Source: Gluconobacter sp. Gdi
GTDB taxonomy: Bacteria > Pseudomonadota > Alphaproteobacteria > Acetobacterales > Acetobacteraceae
NCBI RefSeq assembly: GCF_014132155.1
Contig: NZ_BLJQ01000002.1
Coordinates: 606,111-670,110 of the forward strand
Direction: 5' to 3'
Length of the DNA stretch: 64,000 bases
In this document: positions 16,890 through 25,205 of the stretch, one piece after another
Layout of the letters: every line of letters starts with the position of its first letter
How positions within the stretch are numbered: position 1 is the first letter of the stretch
The notes under the pieces: generated by a model
Told to the model about the DNA's origin: nothing
Database searches by the model: none
What the model saw: only the letters and a program-made list of their open reading frames with translations
Program-made: the position numbers and the translations under genes

Positions 16890-18425
16890 ATGAGCAGATT
16901 GACCGCCAGCCTTGCCCTGTCCTGCGCCGTTTCCCTGGCGCTGTCCGTTACGACGGTACAGGCCCAGACCGCCCCGCAGCCCTCTCCGGCACCCGTACCA
17001 GCCCCGCGCTCCGTTCCGTCCAGCTTTGCGGATCTGGCAAATCGCCTTCTTCCGTCCGTGGTGAACGTTTCGACGTCTGCTGTGCTCAAGCCCGGTAAGG
17101 ATGAAGACAAGGGGCCGGACTCCAGTGGTCCGGATGGCCCGCAGGTGCCGCAGTTCCCGCAGGGCTCACCGCTGGAAAAATTCTTCCACGACTACATGAC
17201 GCACAAGCCGGCACCGAACCGCCCGCCGCGGCGGATGCAGGCTCTGGGATCAGGCTTTATTGTCGATCCGGCGGGCATCATAGTGACGAACAATCACGTC
17301 ATTGAAGGCGCAGATCAGGTCTCCGTGACACTTCAGGACGGCACGGAACTGCCGGCAAAGATTGTCGGGCGCGACAGTCAGGTTGATCTGGCCGTTCTGG
17401 AAGTCAAACCGAAGCATTCGCTGCCAGCTGTTCCGTTAGGACACAGCGATGCCGCCAGGATCGGAGACTGGGTGGTGGCCATTGGCAATCCGTTCGGCCT
17501 GAACGGAACAGTCACGGCAGGTATCATCTCGTCCCGCGGACGGAATGTCGAACACGGCCTGTATGATGACTATATCCAGACGGATGCAGCCATTAACCGG
17601 GGAAATTCTGGCGGCCCGCTCTTTAATCTCTCGGGCGAAGTCATTGGCATCAACACCTTGATCTATGGTGGGGCCGGGGGTGATTCTATCGGGATCGGCT
17701 TTGCCATCCCGGCGGATGACGCGCGTGGCATCATCGATCAGCTTCGTAAGACAGGTCATGTGTCGCGCGGGTGGATGGGACTGAAGTTCCAGAATGTCTC
17801 CTACGACATTGCGGAGGATCTTGATTTCCACCAGGCTGATGGCACGGTCGGCAAGGGCGCGCTGGTGTCTGAAGTGGGGCCGAAAAGTCCGGCAGCTCAG
17901 GCTGGCCTGCAGGTTGGTGACATCATCACCCGTGTGGGCAGTCAGGATGTGACGGGGCAGACCATGCCGCGTATCATTGCGTCCATTCTTCCTGGAACGA
18001 AAACAGAGCTGACCGTCTGGCATAAGGGCAGCATCAAGACGCTTCCGATCACGCTGGCACAGTCGCCGAACGCGCCAGATATGCCACCGTCCGACACGCA
18101 TCAGCCAACGCATACGAAAGCAGCTTTTGGCGAGCTGGGTCTGGCCGTGCGTTCCATCGATGCGGAAATGCGCACCCAATATGCTCTGACGGACGATCAG
18201 CGTGGCGTGCTGGTGGATCGGGTTGAACCCTCCAGCCCGGCCACATCTCGCGGGATTGCGGTTGGGAATGTGATTACGCAGGTTGGGCAGGATCAGATCG
18301 ACACGCCGGATGCGTTTGCCAAAGCTGTGAGCCGCGCGCTGGAACAGAAAAAGAAAGAAGTTCTGCTTTTGGTGCAGGATGATGACGGACTACGCTGGGT
18401 GCCAGTCCCCTTTCTGGGAAACTGA
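16890..18425 (+). CDS. degP: DegP/HtrA (Do-like) periplasmic serine protease
   Basis: Periplasmic protease-chaperone that removes misfolded envelope proteins. Signal peptide ending VQAQ, then a Pro-rich linker, then the trypsin-like domain with catalytic His136 (NNHVIEG), Asp166 (QVDLAVLEV) and Ser240 (NRGNSGGPL). Two PDZ domains follow, the first from about residue 300 (GWMGLKFQ, VSEVGPKSPAAQAGLQVGD) and the second from about 415 (LGLAVRS, RVEPSSPATSRGIAVGN). 511 residues, the normal size for a two-PDZ HtrA. DegP versus DegQ/MucD cannot be told apart here. Transcribed away from mrp with a 117-base gap. Confidence 0.9.
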   Translation: MSRLTASLALSCAVSLALSVTTVQAQTAPQPSPAPVPAPRSVPSSFADLANRLLPSVVNVSTSAVLKPGKDEDKGPDSSGPDGPQVPQFPQGSPLEKFFHDYMTHKPAPNRPPRRMQALGSGFIVDPAGIIVTNNHVIEGADQVSVTLQDGTELPAKIVGRDSQVDLAVLEVKPKHSLPAVPLGHSDAARIGDWVVAIGNPFGLNGTVTAGIISSRGRNVEHGLYDDYIQTDAAINRGNSGGPLFNLSGEVIGINTLIYGGAGGDSIGIGFAIPADDARGIIDQLRKTGHVSRGWMGLKFQNVSYDIAEDLDFHQADGTVGKGALVSEVGPKSPAAQAGLQVGDIITRVGSQDVTGQTMPRIIASILPGTKTELTVWHKGSIKTLPITLAQSPNAPDMPPSDTHQPTHTKAAFGELGLAVRSIDAEMRTQYALTDDQRGVLVDRVEPSSPATSRGIAVGNVITQVGQDQIDTPDAFAKAVSRALEQKKKEVLLLVQDDDGLRWVPVPFLGN

Positions 18426-18442
18426 CTTAATTTGGATCAGTA

Positions 18443-18517
18443 AGATTGAGGGACGACGGAAAATTATGTCATCGGTTTTGCTTCAAAAGCGGACCGGTTT
18501 GCGCCGTTCCTCAATCT
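18443..18517. repeat. Extended inverted repeat in the gap after degP
   Basis: AGATTGAGG (18443-18451) pairs with CCTCAATCT (18509-18517); CGG/CCG next to the arms can extend the stem past an asymmetric bulge. The 289-base gap 18426-18714 has no convincing gene. There is no T-run after the repeat, so it is not a standard terminator; it may be a structured 3' end or small RNA. Confidence 0.4.
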
Positions 18518-18714
18518 GAATGAGGCCGTTCTATTTGTCGCTACGGCGTTGCCTCTCAGGTTCTGAGCGCCAATCTCGACTGTGATGTTCTGTCGCTTGG
18601 GAGCGATACCGATCGTCATTCCAGAAAATGGCTGGTCCAACGCGTCGTTTGAATGAGCCCGGGCACTGAAACGAGTGGACTGAAGAACTCGGAAGCTCTT
18701 AAAGCGCTCATGAA

Positions 18715-19785
18715 ATGATGAGTGCTCTGAAAAAAATCACACAGACCTGGCTGATGGTTCCGCCCAAGGGAAGCAACTGGCGGGAGGTCCTACGACCTGC
18801 CACACGCCAGACCATTCGCGTTCTGGTTTCGATTGTCACGGCCTGGGTTGTGGGCATGACGCTGCATCTTCAGGAAACAATCTGGGCGCTCGTGACCGCG
18901 CTGATTGTTACGCAGTCCAGCATAACGCAGACAATGGCAACAGCCCGCGATCAGATTACCGGGACTCTGCTGGGCGCTGTTGCAGGGATCGTAGCGGTCT
19001 TGCTGGAAATGTGGACGGGTCTGCGGTGGCTGCCTTTCTGGGTAGTTCTTGCGCCGTTGGCCTTCCTCGCAGCCGTTCAGACCAATCTGCGGTTTGCCTG
19101 TATTACCCTGATTATTGTGTATCTGTTTCCCAGTGAGGGCAGCCCGTTTCTGCCAATGGTAACGCGGCTGACGGCTATCATGATTGGTGTGGTCGTCTCT
19201 CTGGTGGTGTCTTTTGTGGTATTGCACAGCAGTGCCCGAAAGCAGGCTTTCCACACATCCAGCCGCATCCTGCGACGTCTGGATGGACTGCTGGAAGGCG
19301 CACTGGATCAGAAAACGGGCTGGCGGGAAATTGAAACCCGGAACGAAGCCTGCGTGGCCCTTCTGATCGAACTTGAAGGCGCAGTGGAAGAGGCCAGACG
19401 CGAGCGTTTCAGTGACCTGGAGAAGCGCGACCCTGTGCTCGCGGCACTTCCAAGGTTGATGCGGCGGCTCCTGAACGATACGATGCTGGTGGCTCGAGCA
19501 ATCGCGACAGGCCGTGCAGCAGGGAATACAGGCCTTGTTCCACTCTACAAAAGCCTCAGCCACACGCTGAGAGCATTGGCTCATAGCTGTGAACAAAGAT
19601 TTGTTCGCAAGCAGGACCGTCATCCGCATCAGCCGGAAGACAAAGACATTCTCGAACTTCTTCCTCGGCTGGAAGAACAGACACGGCCTGAAATGCGCTT
19701 CGTCATGTCTCTGTTCAAGGATGATCTGGAGCGCGCCGTAGGCGTTCTCATGCGGGACGATGCCAGTGCTGCCAAAGGGCTCTAG
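18715..19785 (+). CDS. FUSC-family inner-membrane protein (aromatic acid exporter type)
   Basis: A 356-residue membrane protein. The N-terminal region (residues about 30-170) holds about six helices with TIWALVTALIVTQSSI and TARDQITGTLLGAVAG, the repeat-unit signature of FUSC/ArAE efflux proteins such as AaeB. The remaining about 185 residues are soluble, helical and highly charged. AaeB-type proteins are about twice this length with two membrane modules; this short form should dimerise. No membrane-fusion (AaeA-like) partner adjoins it. Substrate unknown. The ATG at 18715 is followed by a second ATG at codon 2. Confidence 0.72.
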   Translation: MMSALKKITQTWLMVPPKGSNWREVLRPATRQTIRVLVSIVTAWVVGMTLHLQETIWALVTALIVTQSSITQTMATARDQITGTLLGAVAGIVAVLLEMWTGLRWLPFWVVLAPLAFLAAVQTNLRFACITLIIVYLFPSEGSPFLPMVTRLTAIMIGVVVSLVVSFVVLHSSARKQAFHTSSRILRRLDGLLEGALDQKTGWREIETRNEACVALLIELEGAVEEARRERFSDLEKRDPVLAALPRLMRRLLNDTMLVARAIATGRAAGNTGLVPLYKSLSHTLRALAHSCEQRFVRKQDRHPHQPEDKDILELLPRLEEQTRPEMRFVMSLFKDDLERAVGVLMRDDASAAKGL

Positions 19786-19908
19786 GCGCCAGTTGATGGC
19801 GTTTTTTCGAAACCCGGTCGTGATCTCCCGCGTTTTCTGGAGAGCTCGGTGCATCTGCCCGGAAAACCGGCCCCCGTCAGAGGCTGGTCATTAGGAACGG
19901 AGAAATCC

Positions 19909-21366
19909 ATGATTACGCACGAAACCCTCAAGTCTCTTCCCGCCGGTGTGCAGGCTCCGCCCTACGACATCAACGGGATAAAGCCAGGGATCGTGCATTT
20001 TGGTGTGGGCAATTTCTTTCGTGCCCACGAGGCATTCTATGTTGAACAAATTCTTAAGGATGATCCCAACTGGGGCATCATTGGCGTTGGTCTAACGGGC
20101 GGTGACCGCTCAAAGAAAAAAGCTGAAGAATTCAAAAAGCAGGATTGCCTCTTCTCCCTGACGGAAACGGCACCGTCTGGCAAAAGCACTGTCCGCGTCA
20201 TGGGCGCATTGCGGGACTATCTGCTGGCTCCGGCAGATCCTGAAGCCGTACTGAAGCACCTCTCAGACCCTGCCATCCGGATTGTTTCCATGACGATCAC
20301 GGAAGGTGGATACAACATCAATGAATCGACGGGTGCGTTCGATCTTGAGAATGCGGCTGTTCAGCAGGATTTGAAGACGCCGGAAGCGCCGTCCACGATC
20401 TTCGGATATGTTGTAGAAGGGCTCCGTCGCCGCCGGGATACCGGGGGTAAGGCCTTTACGATCATGTCCTGCGATAATCTGCGGCACAACGGTAACGTCG
20501 CCCGCAAGGCGTTCCTGGGTTATGCAAAGGCGCGTGATCCGGAACTGGCCAAGTGGATTGAAGAAAACGCCACATTCCCCAACGGAATGGTGGATCGCAT
20601 CACACCGACCGTGTCTTCAGCAATTGCCAAGCGCCTGAATGAGGCCAGTGGTCTGAGCGATGATCTTCCGCTCGTTGCTGAGGATTTTCATCAGTGGGTG
20701 CTGGAAGACAGCTTTGCTGACGGACGTCCGGCACTGGAGAAGGCCGGTGTCCAGTTCGTCGATGATGTGACGGACTACGAACATGTAAAGATCCGTATGC
20801 TGAATGCTGGCCACATCATGCTCTGCTTCCCTGCCGTTCTGGTCGGGTATGAGAATGTTGATGAAGCCGTTCGTGATGCGGATCTGCGCGGTAATCTGGA
20901 GAACTTCCTCAACAAGGATGTGATCCCGACCCTGGAAGCCCCGCCGGGCATGACGCTGGAAGGGTATCGTGACAGCGTGATCAGTCGCTTCTCCAACCCC
21001 GCGATGGCTGACCAGACCCTGCGAATTTCGGGGGATGGCTCTTCAAAAATTCAGGTCTTCTGGACGGAAACAGTGCGTCAGGCGCTTGAAGGCAAGCGGG
21101 ATCTATCCCGAATTGCGTTTGGCATGGCAGCCTACCTTGAGATGCTGCGTGGGAAGAGCGAGAAGGGCGGAACGTACGAGCCGTTCGAGCCAACCTTCGG
21201 TGAGCAGCAAAAGACGCTTGCGAAGGCAGACGACTTTGAGAGCGCGCTGAAGCTTCCGGCTTTTGACGCCTGGCGTGACCTTGATAATGCGACACTGAAT
21301 GAGAAGGTCATTGCGTTGCGTAAGATCATTCGCGAAAAGGGCGTGAAAGCTGCTCTGCCAGCCTAA
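19909..21366 (+). CDS. Long-chain mannitol dehydrogenase family (mannitol 2-dehydrogenase)
   Basis: NAD(P)-dependent oxidation of D-mannitol to D-fructose, or the reverse, in the cytosol. The start at 19909 is supported by GGAACGGAGA just upstream; an earlier in-frame codon at 19849 adds unrelated residues. HFGVGNFFRAHEAF is the family's dinucleotide-binding GxGxFxRxH motif, and the polyol-specific catalytic set KxxxxNxxH is intact in VKIRMLNAGHIM near residue 300. 485 residues, the normal size. Related family members act on fructuronate, tagaturonate or arabitol; mannitol/fructose is the best guess given its likely host. A strong terminator follows. Confidence 0.85.
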   Translation: MITHETLKSLPAGVQAPPYDINGIKPGIVHFGVGNFFRAHEAFYVEQILKDDPNWGIIGVGLTGGDRSKKKAEEFKKQDCLFSLTETAPSGKSTVRVMGALRDYLLAPADPEAVLKHLSDPAIRIVSMTITEGGYNINESTGAFDLENAAVQQDLKTPEAPSTIFGYVVEGLRRRRDTGGKAFTIMSCDNLRHNGNVARKAFLGYAKARDPELAKWIEENATFPNGMVDRITPTVSSAIAKRLNEASGLSDDLPLVAEDFHQWVLEDSFADGRPALEKAGVQFVDDVTDYEHVKIRMLNAGHIMLCFPAVLVGYENVDEAVRDADLRGNLENFLNKDVIPTLEAPPGMTLEGYRDSVISRFSNPAMADQTLRISGDGSSKIQVFWTETVRQALEGKRDLSRIAFGMAAYLEMLRGKSEKGGTYEPFEPTFGEQQKTLAKADDFESALKLPAFDAWRDLDNATLNEKVIALRKIIREKGVKAALPA

Positions 21367-21390
21367 AAATAATTGGCTGACAGGTTTTTG

Positions 21391-21424
21391 AACCGCTTCT
21401 CTTCATTGAGAGGCGGTTTTTTTC
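21391..21424 (+). terminator. Rho-independent terminator after mannitol dehydrogenase
   Basis: AACCGCTTCTC and GAGAGGCGGTT form an 11-bp stem (one G-T pair) with a 6-base loop; the stem's final TT continues into five more T residues. Confidence 0.9.
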
Positions 21425-21514
21425 TTGATGGGCTATGCCTACTCTGTCCCGTACGGGTGTCGTGGCTGGAGAAATATCGCCGTGCGGGTCGATATGATCG
21501 TCAGACCTGTGAGG

Positions 21515-22345
21515 TTAAAGCTGGCGGTCTCGTTTGATGCGGTCCCAGGCGGCATTGATCCGGGCCACGCGTTCCTGGGCACGCTTGCGCTCCAGATCCG
21601 TCATGGGTTTCTGAGCAATAACATCCGGATGATACTCGCGGATGAGCGTGCGCCACCGAACGCGGACTTCCTTGTCAGACGCTGTACGCGTGATGCCGAG
21701 AACGCGATAGGCGTCTGGCTCGCCAGTGCTGGCGGCACGACTGTCGCCACTTTCTGCCCGTGTCCATGCTCCGGATGACAGCCCAAACGCACGATGGACA
21801 CGCTGAAGAAAATCGATTTCTTTCGGATGGAGTTCTCTGGATGCTCCAGCATCTGCACGGGCAATCCGGAAAAGGGCCACCATCAGGTTTTCCAGCGGTG
21901 CCTTGTCGTCTCCGTAAGCTGAGCCCATCTCGCGGGCGTACATTTCAAAATCGTCCGTTCGCTCCCGCGCGCGGTCGAACAACATGCCAACTTCACGCGT
22001 GTTGTCGGGTGGAAACTGGAAGCAGGTTTTGAACGCGTTGATTTCGGAGCGATTGACGGGCCCGTCGACCTTCGCCAGCTTTGCGCACAGCGCCACAAGG
22101 CCAATGGCGTAAAGCTGGTCCTTTTTGCCCATGGCCGCCGCAATTTTTGCAGCACCAAAGAATGCTGCACTGTTCGGGTCAGGACGACCCCGGGCAGGAA
22201 AGCGTTCGCTCCACCCCCCAGTAGAAGGATTAAGCAGAGAGCCACTGTCGGCGGCATGCCCAAGGGCTGCTCCCATCAGTGCCCCGAACGGGCCGCCGAC
22301 TGCGAAGCCAGCAACACCACCGAACATTTTGCCCCAGATAGCCAT
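21515..22345 (-). CDS. DjlA-like membrane-anchored co-chaperone (TerB + J domain)
   Basis: A 276-residue protein in three parts: an N-terminal Gly/Ala-rich hydrophobic stretch (VAGFAVGGPFGALMGAALG) that anchors it in the inner membrane, a central TerB-like helical domain (about 75-190), and a C-terminal J domain (about 213-276) with the essential HPD in REYHPDVI and DAYRVLGITRTASDKEV before it. The J domain stimulates DnaK ATPase. This is the architecture of E. coli DjlA. It is transcribed away from the small membrane-protein gene at 22453 with a 107-base gap. Confidence 0.83.
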   Translation of the reverse strand: MAIWGKMFGGVAGFAVGGPFGALMGAALGHAADSGSLLNPSTGGWSERFPARGRPDPNSAAFFGAAKIAAAMGKKDQLYAIGLVALCAKLAKVDGPVNRSEINAFKTCFQFPPDNTREVGMLFDRARERTDDFEMYAREMGSAYGDDKAPLENLMVALFRIARADAGASRELHPKEIDFLQRVHRAFGLSSGAWTRAESGDSRAASTGEPDAYRVLGITRTASDKEVRVRWRTLIREYHPDVIAQKPMTDLERKRAQERVARINAAWDRIKRDRQL

Positions 22346-22452
22346 ATCGACAATCTAGCATGGTCCCGGAAAGCGGCAAATGACAGATCGGACATGTACC
22401 GCCCACAGAAAGAACTGGATCTCCCGGAGGCTTCGGGTGTTGAAGGAGCATC

Positions 22453-22821
22453 ATGAAAAACAAGGTCACCCCAGTTATGTCCGATCAGACCCAGCATCTC
22501 CCTGTCGCCCAGTCTGCGGCGCCCGACGATTACGAGGAGAAGATGCAGGCTCTGATTCGCAAGCTTCCTGAATGGATGCAGAAGACCGTGAGCTGGCTAC
22601 GTGAGCCAGAGCGTAAATGGATTCGTATTCCGGCGGGTATTCTGTTCATGCTCGGGGGCTGTATGGCTTTTCTGCCGATCCTCGGGGTGTGGATGATTCC
22701 TGTCGGTATCCTGCTCCTTTCCGAAGATATTCCGTTCTTCCGTCGTTTGATGGAGAAAGCTCTGAACTGGATCCAGAGAAAGCACCCTGACTGGATGGAT
22801 CTTCCTCCGAACGCGAAGTGA
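22453..22821 (+). CDS. Small inner-membrane protein, two helices
   Basis: A 122-residue protein preceded by GAAGGAG 7 bases before the ATG. The N-terminal half is soluble and amphipathic; two closely spaced hydrophobic segments (IPAGILFMLGGCMAFLPIL and GVWMIPVGILLLS) form a membrane hairpin, followed by a basic tail. The pattern GG...FLPxLGxWMxPxGxxLLxxD resembles a widespread family of small proteobacterial membrane proteins with no assigned role. It meets the RHH gene tail to tail with a 5-base gap. Confidence 0.65.
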   Translation: MKNKVTPVMSDQTQHLPVAQSAAPDDYEEKMQALIRKLPEWMQKTVSWLREPERKWIRIPAGILFMLGGCMAFLPILGVWMIPVGILLLSEDIPFFRRLMEKALNWIQRKHPDWMDLPPNAK

Positions 22822-22826
22822 TCCGA

Positions 22827-23051
22827 TCAGTCGTCGCCCGTTTTCCGCGCATCCATGAGAGCTGCAACACGGAGAGCTGAAGCCAGGGGGCGGTCTGGTG
22901 TGCGTTTGGCGTCAATCGACGCAACGAGGGCCGCAAAGCTCAAGGCCCGCTCCGTAGCCATCTGATCCAGGACTGCCCAGAATTCTGGTTCAAGCGCAAC
23001 GGACGTCCGATGTCCTGAGAGCGAAAGGCTGCGTTTGACGAGGTCACTCAT
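22827..23051 (-). CDS. Ribbon-helix-helix domain protein
   Basis: A 74-residue protein with an RHH-type fold: a beta-strand in LVKRSLSLSGHRTSVALEPE followed by FWAVLDQMATERALSFAALV and a second helix. It matches a short alphaproteobacterial RHH group (RHH_4-like) presumed to bind DNA; target unknown. Its ATG overlaps the queG stop as ATGA, so the two are translationally coupled. There is no neighbouring toxin gene, so it does not look like an antitoxin. Confidence 0.72.
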   Translation of the reverse strand: MSDLVKRSLSLSGHRTSVALEPEFWAVLDQMATERALSFAALVASIDAKRTPDRPLASALRVAALMDARKTGDD

Positions 23052-24112
23052 GTCAGGCGTTCCAGCGCCCAGCGGGCAGTTTCGGCAATATCGGGGTCAG
23101 GGTCGGATTCCAGAGCCCGTGCAGAAGGGACGAGGCCCGGGTCGTTTGAATTGCCGATTGCGATCAGAACATTACGGACAAATCGGTTACGTCCAATCCG
23201 CTTGACGGGCGATCCCGAAAAAAGCGTGCGGAAAGCCGCATCATCCAAGGCCGCCAGTTCTGCGAGTTTTGGCTCAATCAGTTCCGGTCGGGCCTGAAGC
23301 TTGATGTGGCGGGACGCCTCGGCGAAGCGGTTCCACGGGCAGGCGGAAATGCAATCGTCGCAGCCATAGATGTGGTTGCCCATTTTTCCCCGCAGGTCAT
23401 GCGGGATTGGCCCCTTGTGTTCGATGGTCAGATACGAAATGCACCGCCGCGCATCCATACGATACGGGCCAAGGAAAGCATCTGTCGGGCAGGCCGTCAG
23501 GCAGCTCGTACAGGTGCCGCAGCTTCCGCCTTTTGGCTCGGACGGGCTTAAATCCAGCGTTGTGTAGATTTCCCCCAGCAAAAGCCATGAACCATGGGTG
23601 CGGGAGACCAGACAGGTATGCTTTCCCTGCCAGCCCAGATGCGCCTTTTCTGCCAGAGCGCGTTCCGAAACCGGGGCCGTATCGACGAAGACCTTCACCT
23701 GCGTAGTCTCATCGCCCAGCTTTACGACGAACTGGGCAAGATGCTTCAGCATCCCTTTGATGACGTCATGGTAGTCCCGATTACGGGCATAGACGGAGAT
23801 ATTGCCCCGATCTGGCTGACGCAGCGTTGCGTCCGGGTCTTCGGCGGGTGCGTAACAGACTGCGAGGGAAATGACGCTGCGGGCGTCCGGCCAGAGGGCC
23901 TGAGGATGACTGCGCTGCTCGATGCGCGTTTCCATCCATTCCATTGTCCCATGATGGCCCTGTGCGACAAAAGCACGCAGCCCTGCCTCCACGTCCGGAC
24001 CCAGTTCCGCCGTGCAGAAGCCCACGGCATCAAACCCCAGATGCCGGGCGTGGTCCTCGATCCGTTCTTCAAGAGAACGTCCGGAGCGAGAAGGAGAAAG
24101 GCGTGATGTCAT
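23048..24112 (-). CDS. queG: Epoxyqueuosine reductase QueG
   Basis: Last step of queuosine synthesis: reduces epoxyqueuosine in tRNA (GUN anticodons) using cobalamin and two [4Fe-4S] clusters. The Cys motifs are visible: CGTCTSCLTACP and, about 55 residues later, CDDCISACPW. The N-terminal part has the cobalamin-binding region (SVISLAVCY, VDTAPVSERALAEKAHLG) and the C-terminus the HEAT-like tRNA-binding segment ending RWALERL. 354 residues, the usual size. tgt and queA are 5.7 kb away in the same window. The need for cobalamin fits with the B12-riboswitch-controlled receptor at 45.7 kb. Confidence 0.93.
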   Translation of the reverse strand: MTSRLSPSRSGRSLEERIEDHARHLGFDAVGFCTAELGPDVEAGLRAFVAQGHHGTMEWMETRIEQRSHPQALWPDARSVISLAVCYAPAEDPDATLRQPDRGNISVYARNRDYHDVIKGMLKHLAQFVVKLGDETTQVKVFVDTAPVSERALAEKAHLGWQGKHTCLVSRTHGSWLLLGEIYTTLDLSPSEPKGGSCGTCTSCLTACPTDAFLGPYRMDARRCISYLTIEHKGPIPHDLRGKMGNHIYGCDDCISACPWNRFAEASRHIKLQARPELIEPKLAELAALDDAAFRTLFSGSPVKRIGRNRFVRNVLIAIGNSNDPGLVPSARALESDPDPDIAETARWALERLT

Positions 24113-24221
24113 GCGCTCAGCAGATGGATGGAAAGCAGAATCATCAGTTTACGCCATCTTTCCCCCAAGGGGCCAATCAGACATGATGGGATGTCTTCAT
24201 TCTCCGATGAGAGAACCGGTT

Positions 24222-25130
24222 ATGCGTCGTTCCTATGTCACCCTGGATGTTTTCACGGACCAGCTTTTCGGGGGCAATCCTCTGGCGGTCGTGCTGGATG
24301 CGGCGGGACTATCGACCGATCAGATGCAGAAAATCGCCATTGAGTTCGGGTATTCTGAAACCACCTTTGTGCTGCCTGCTGTAGAGGCAGAGCATACAGC
24401 GCATGTCCGTATCTTCACGCCAGGCGGAGAGCTGCCATTCGCCGGACATCCTAATATCGGAACCGCTTTTGCCTTGGCGCGACAGGCCGAAGCGCAGGGG
24501 CGGGAGCTGCCGGAAACGCTGGTATTCGAAGAAAAGGCTGGGCTGGTCCCTGTGCGGCTGGAGCGTGAGAACGGCCGTGTCATTCGGGCGGAACTCATGG
24601 CGCCGGAAGCAATAACACGTCGGAGCCGGATGATCCCTGAAAACGCGGCAGCCTGTCTTGGGCTTCAACCGCAAGATATTCGCACCGATCATCATGCTCC
24701 CCAGATCGTATCGGTCGGCCTGCCGTTTCTGATTGTCGAACTGGCGTCCCGCGAGGCTTTGCGCCGGGCCTATGGTGAGATTTCTGCCCATCGCACATTC
24801 CTTGCGTCCAGTGGAGTGGACTCCGTTTACGCCTATACGCGGAACGCTGGCGAAAATGCCTTTGAAAAAGATAGCGACATTCAGGGGCGGATGTTCTCTC
24901 CCCTTGATGGTATTCCGGAAGATCCTGCAACAGGAAGCGCAACTGTCGCCGCCGTGGCATTCCTATCGACCTTGCAAAACGGTGCCGATCTGTCCCTCAC
25001 CTTTACGCAAGGTGTAGACATGGGACGGCCGAGCCTGCTCGAAGCCAGAACCCAGGCGGGGAAGGCCTATGTTGCGGGTTCCTGTGTCCCTGTCATGGAC
25101 GGATTCTTCACTTTGGAAAGCGAAGTCTGA
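24222..25130 (+). CDS. PhzF-family isomerase/epimerase-like protein
   Basis: A cytosolic protein of the PhzF superfamily (diaminopimelate-epimerase fold), a group of isomerases of mostly unknown substrate. The start at 24222 gives MRRSYVTLDVFTDQLFGGNPLAV, the canonical N-terminus; longer frames run antisense through queG. The catalytic Glu lies in GYSETTFV (about residue 46), followed by GGELPFAGHPNIGTA; the C-terminal half has DPATGSATVAAVAFL, the second-domain motif. 302 residues. It points away from queG and is followed after 75 bases by the deaminase gene on the same strand. Confidence 0.82.
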   Translation: MRRSYVTLDVFTDQLFGGNPLAVVLDAAGLSTDQMQKIAIEFGYSETTFVLPAVEAEHTAHVRIFTPGGELPFAGHPNIGTAFALARQAEAQGRELPETLVFEEKAGLVPVRLERENGRVIRAELMAPEAITRRSRMIPENAAACLGLQPQDIRTDHHAPQIVSVGLPFLIVELASREALRRAYGEISAHRTFLASSGVDSVYAYTRNAGENAFEKDSDIQGRMFSPLDGIPEDPATGSATVAAVAFLSTLQNGADLSLTFTQGVDMGRPSLLEARTQAGKAYVAGSCVPVMDGFFTLESEV

Positions 25131-25205
25131 GAACGGTCTGTTGCAGAGTTTATAACGGTCTGAAAATGTCTTGTCAGGGGCGTGGGCAGTCGGCATCGTG
25201 CCACC

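Noticed and set aside
18457..18566. Short protein-like frame in the degP-FUSC gap
   Set aside because: One frame reads plausibly but has no start codon with ribosome site and no recognisable similarity; left as non-coding.
18790..19854. 354-codon open frame antisense to the FUSC gene
   Set aside because: Composition is His/Gln/Arg-rich without domains, while the sense frame gives a coherent membrane protein.
22827..23051. RHH protein as an antitoxin
   Set aside because: There is no adjacent toxin-sized gene; its partner is queG.
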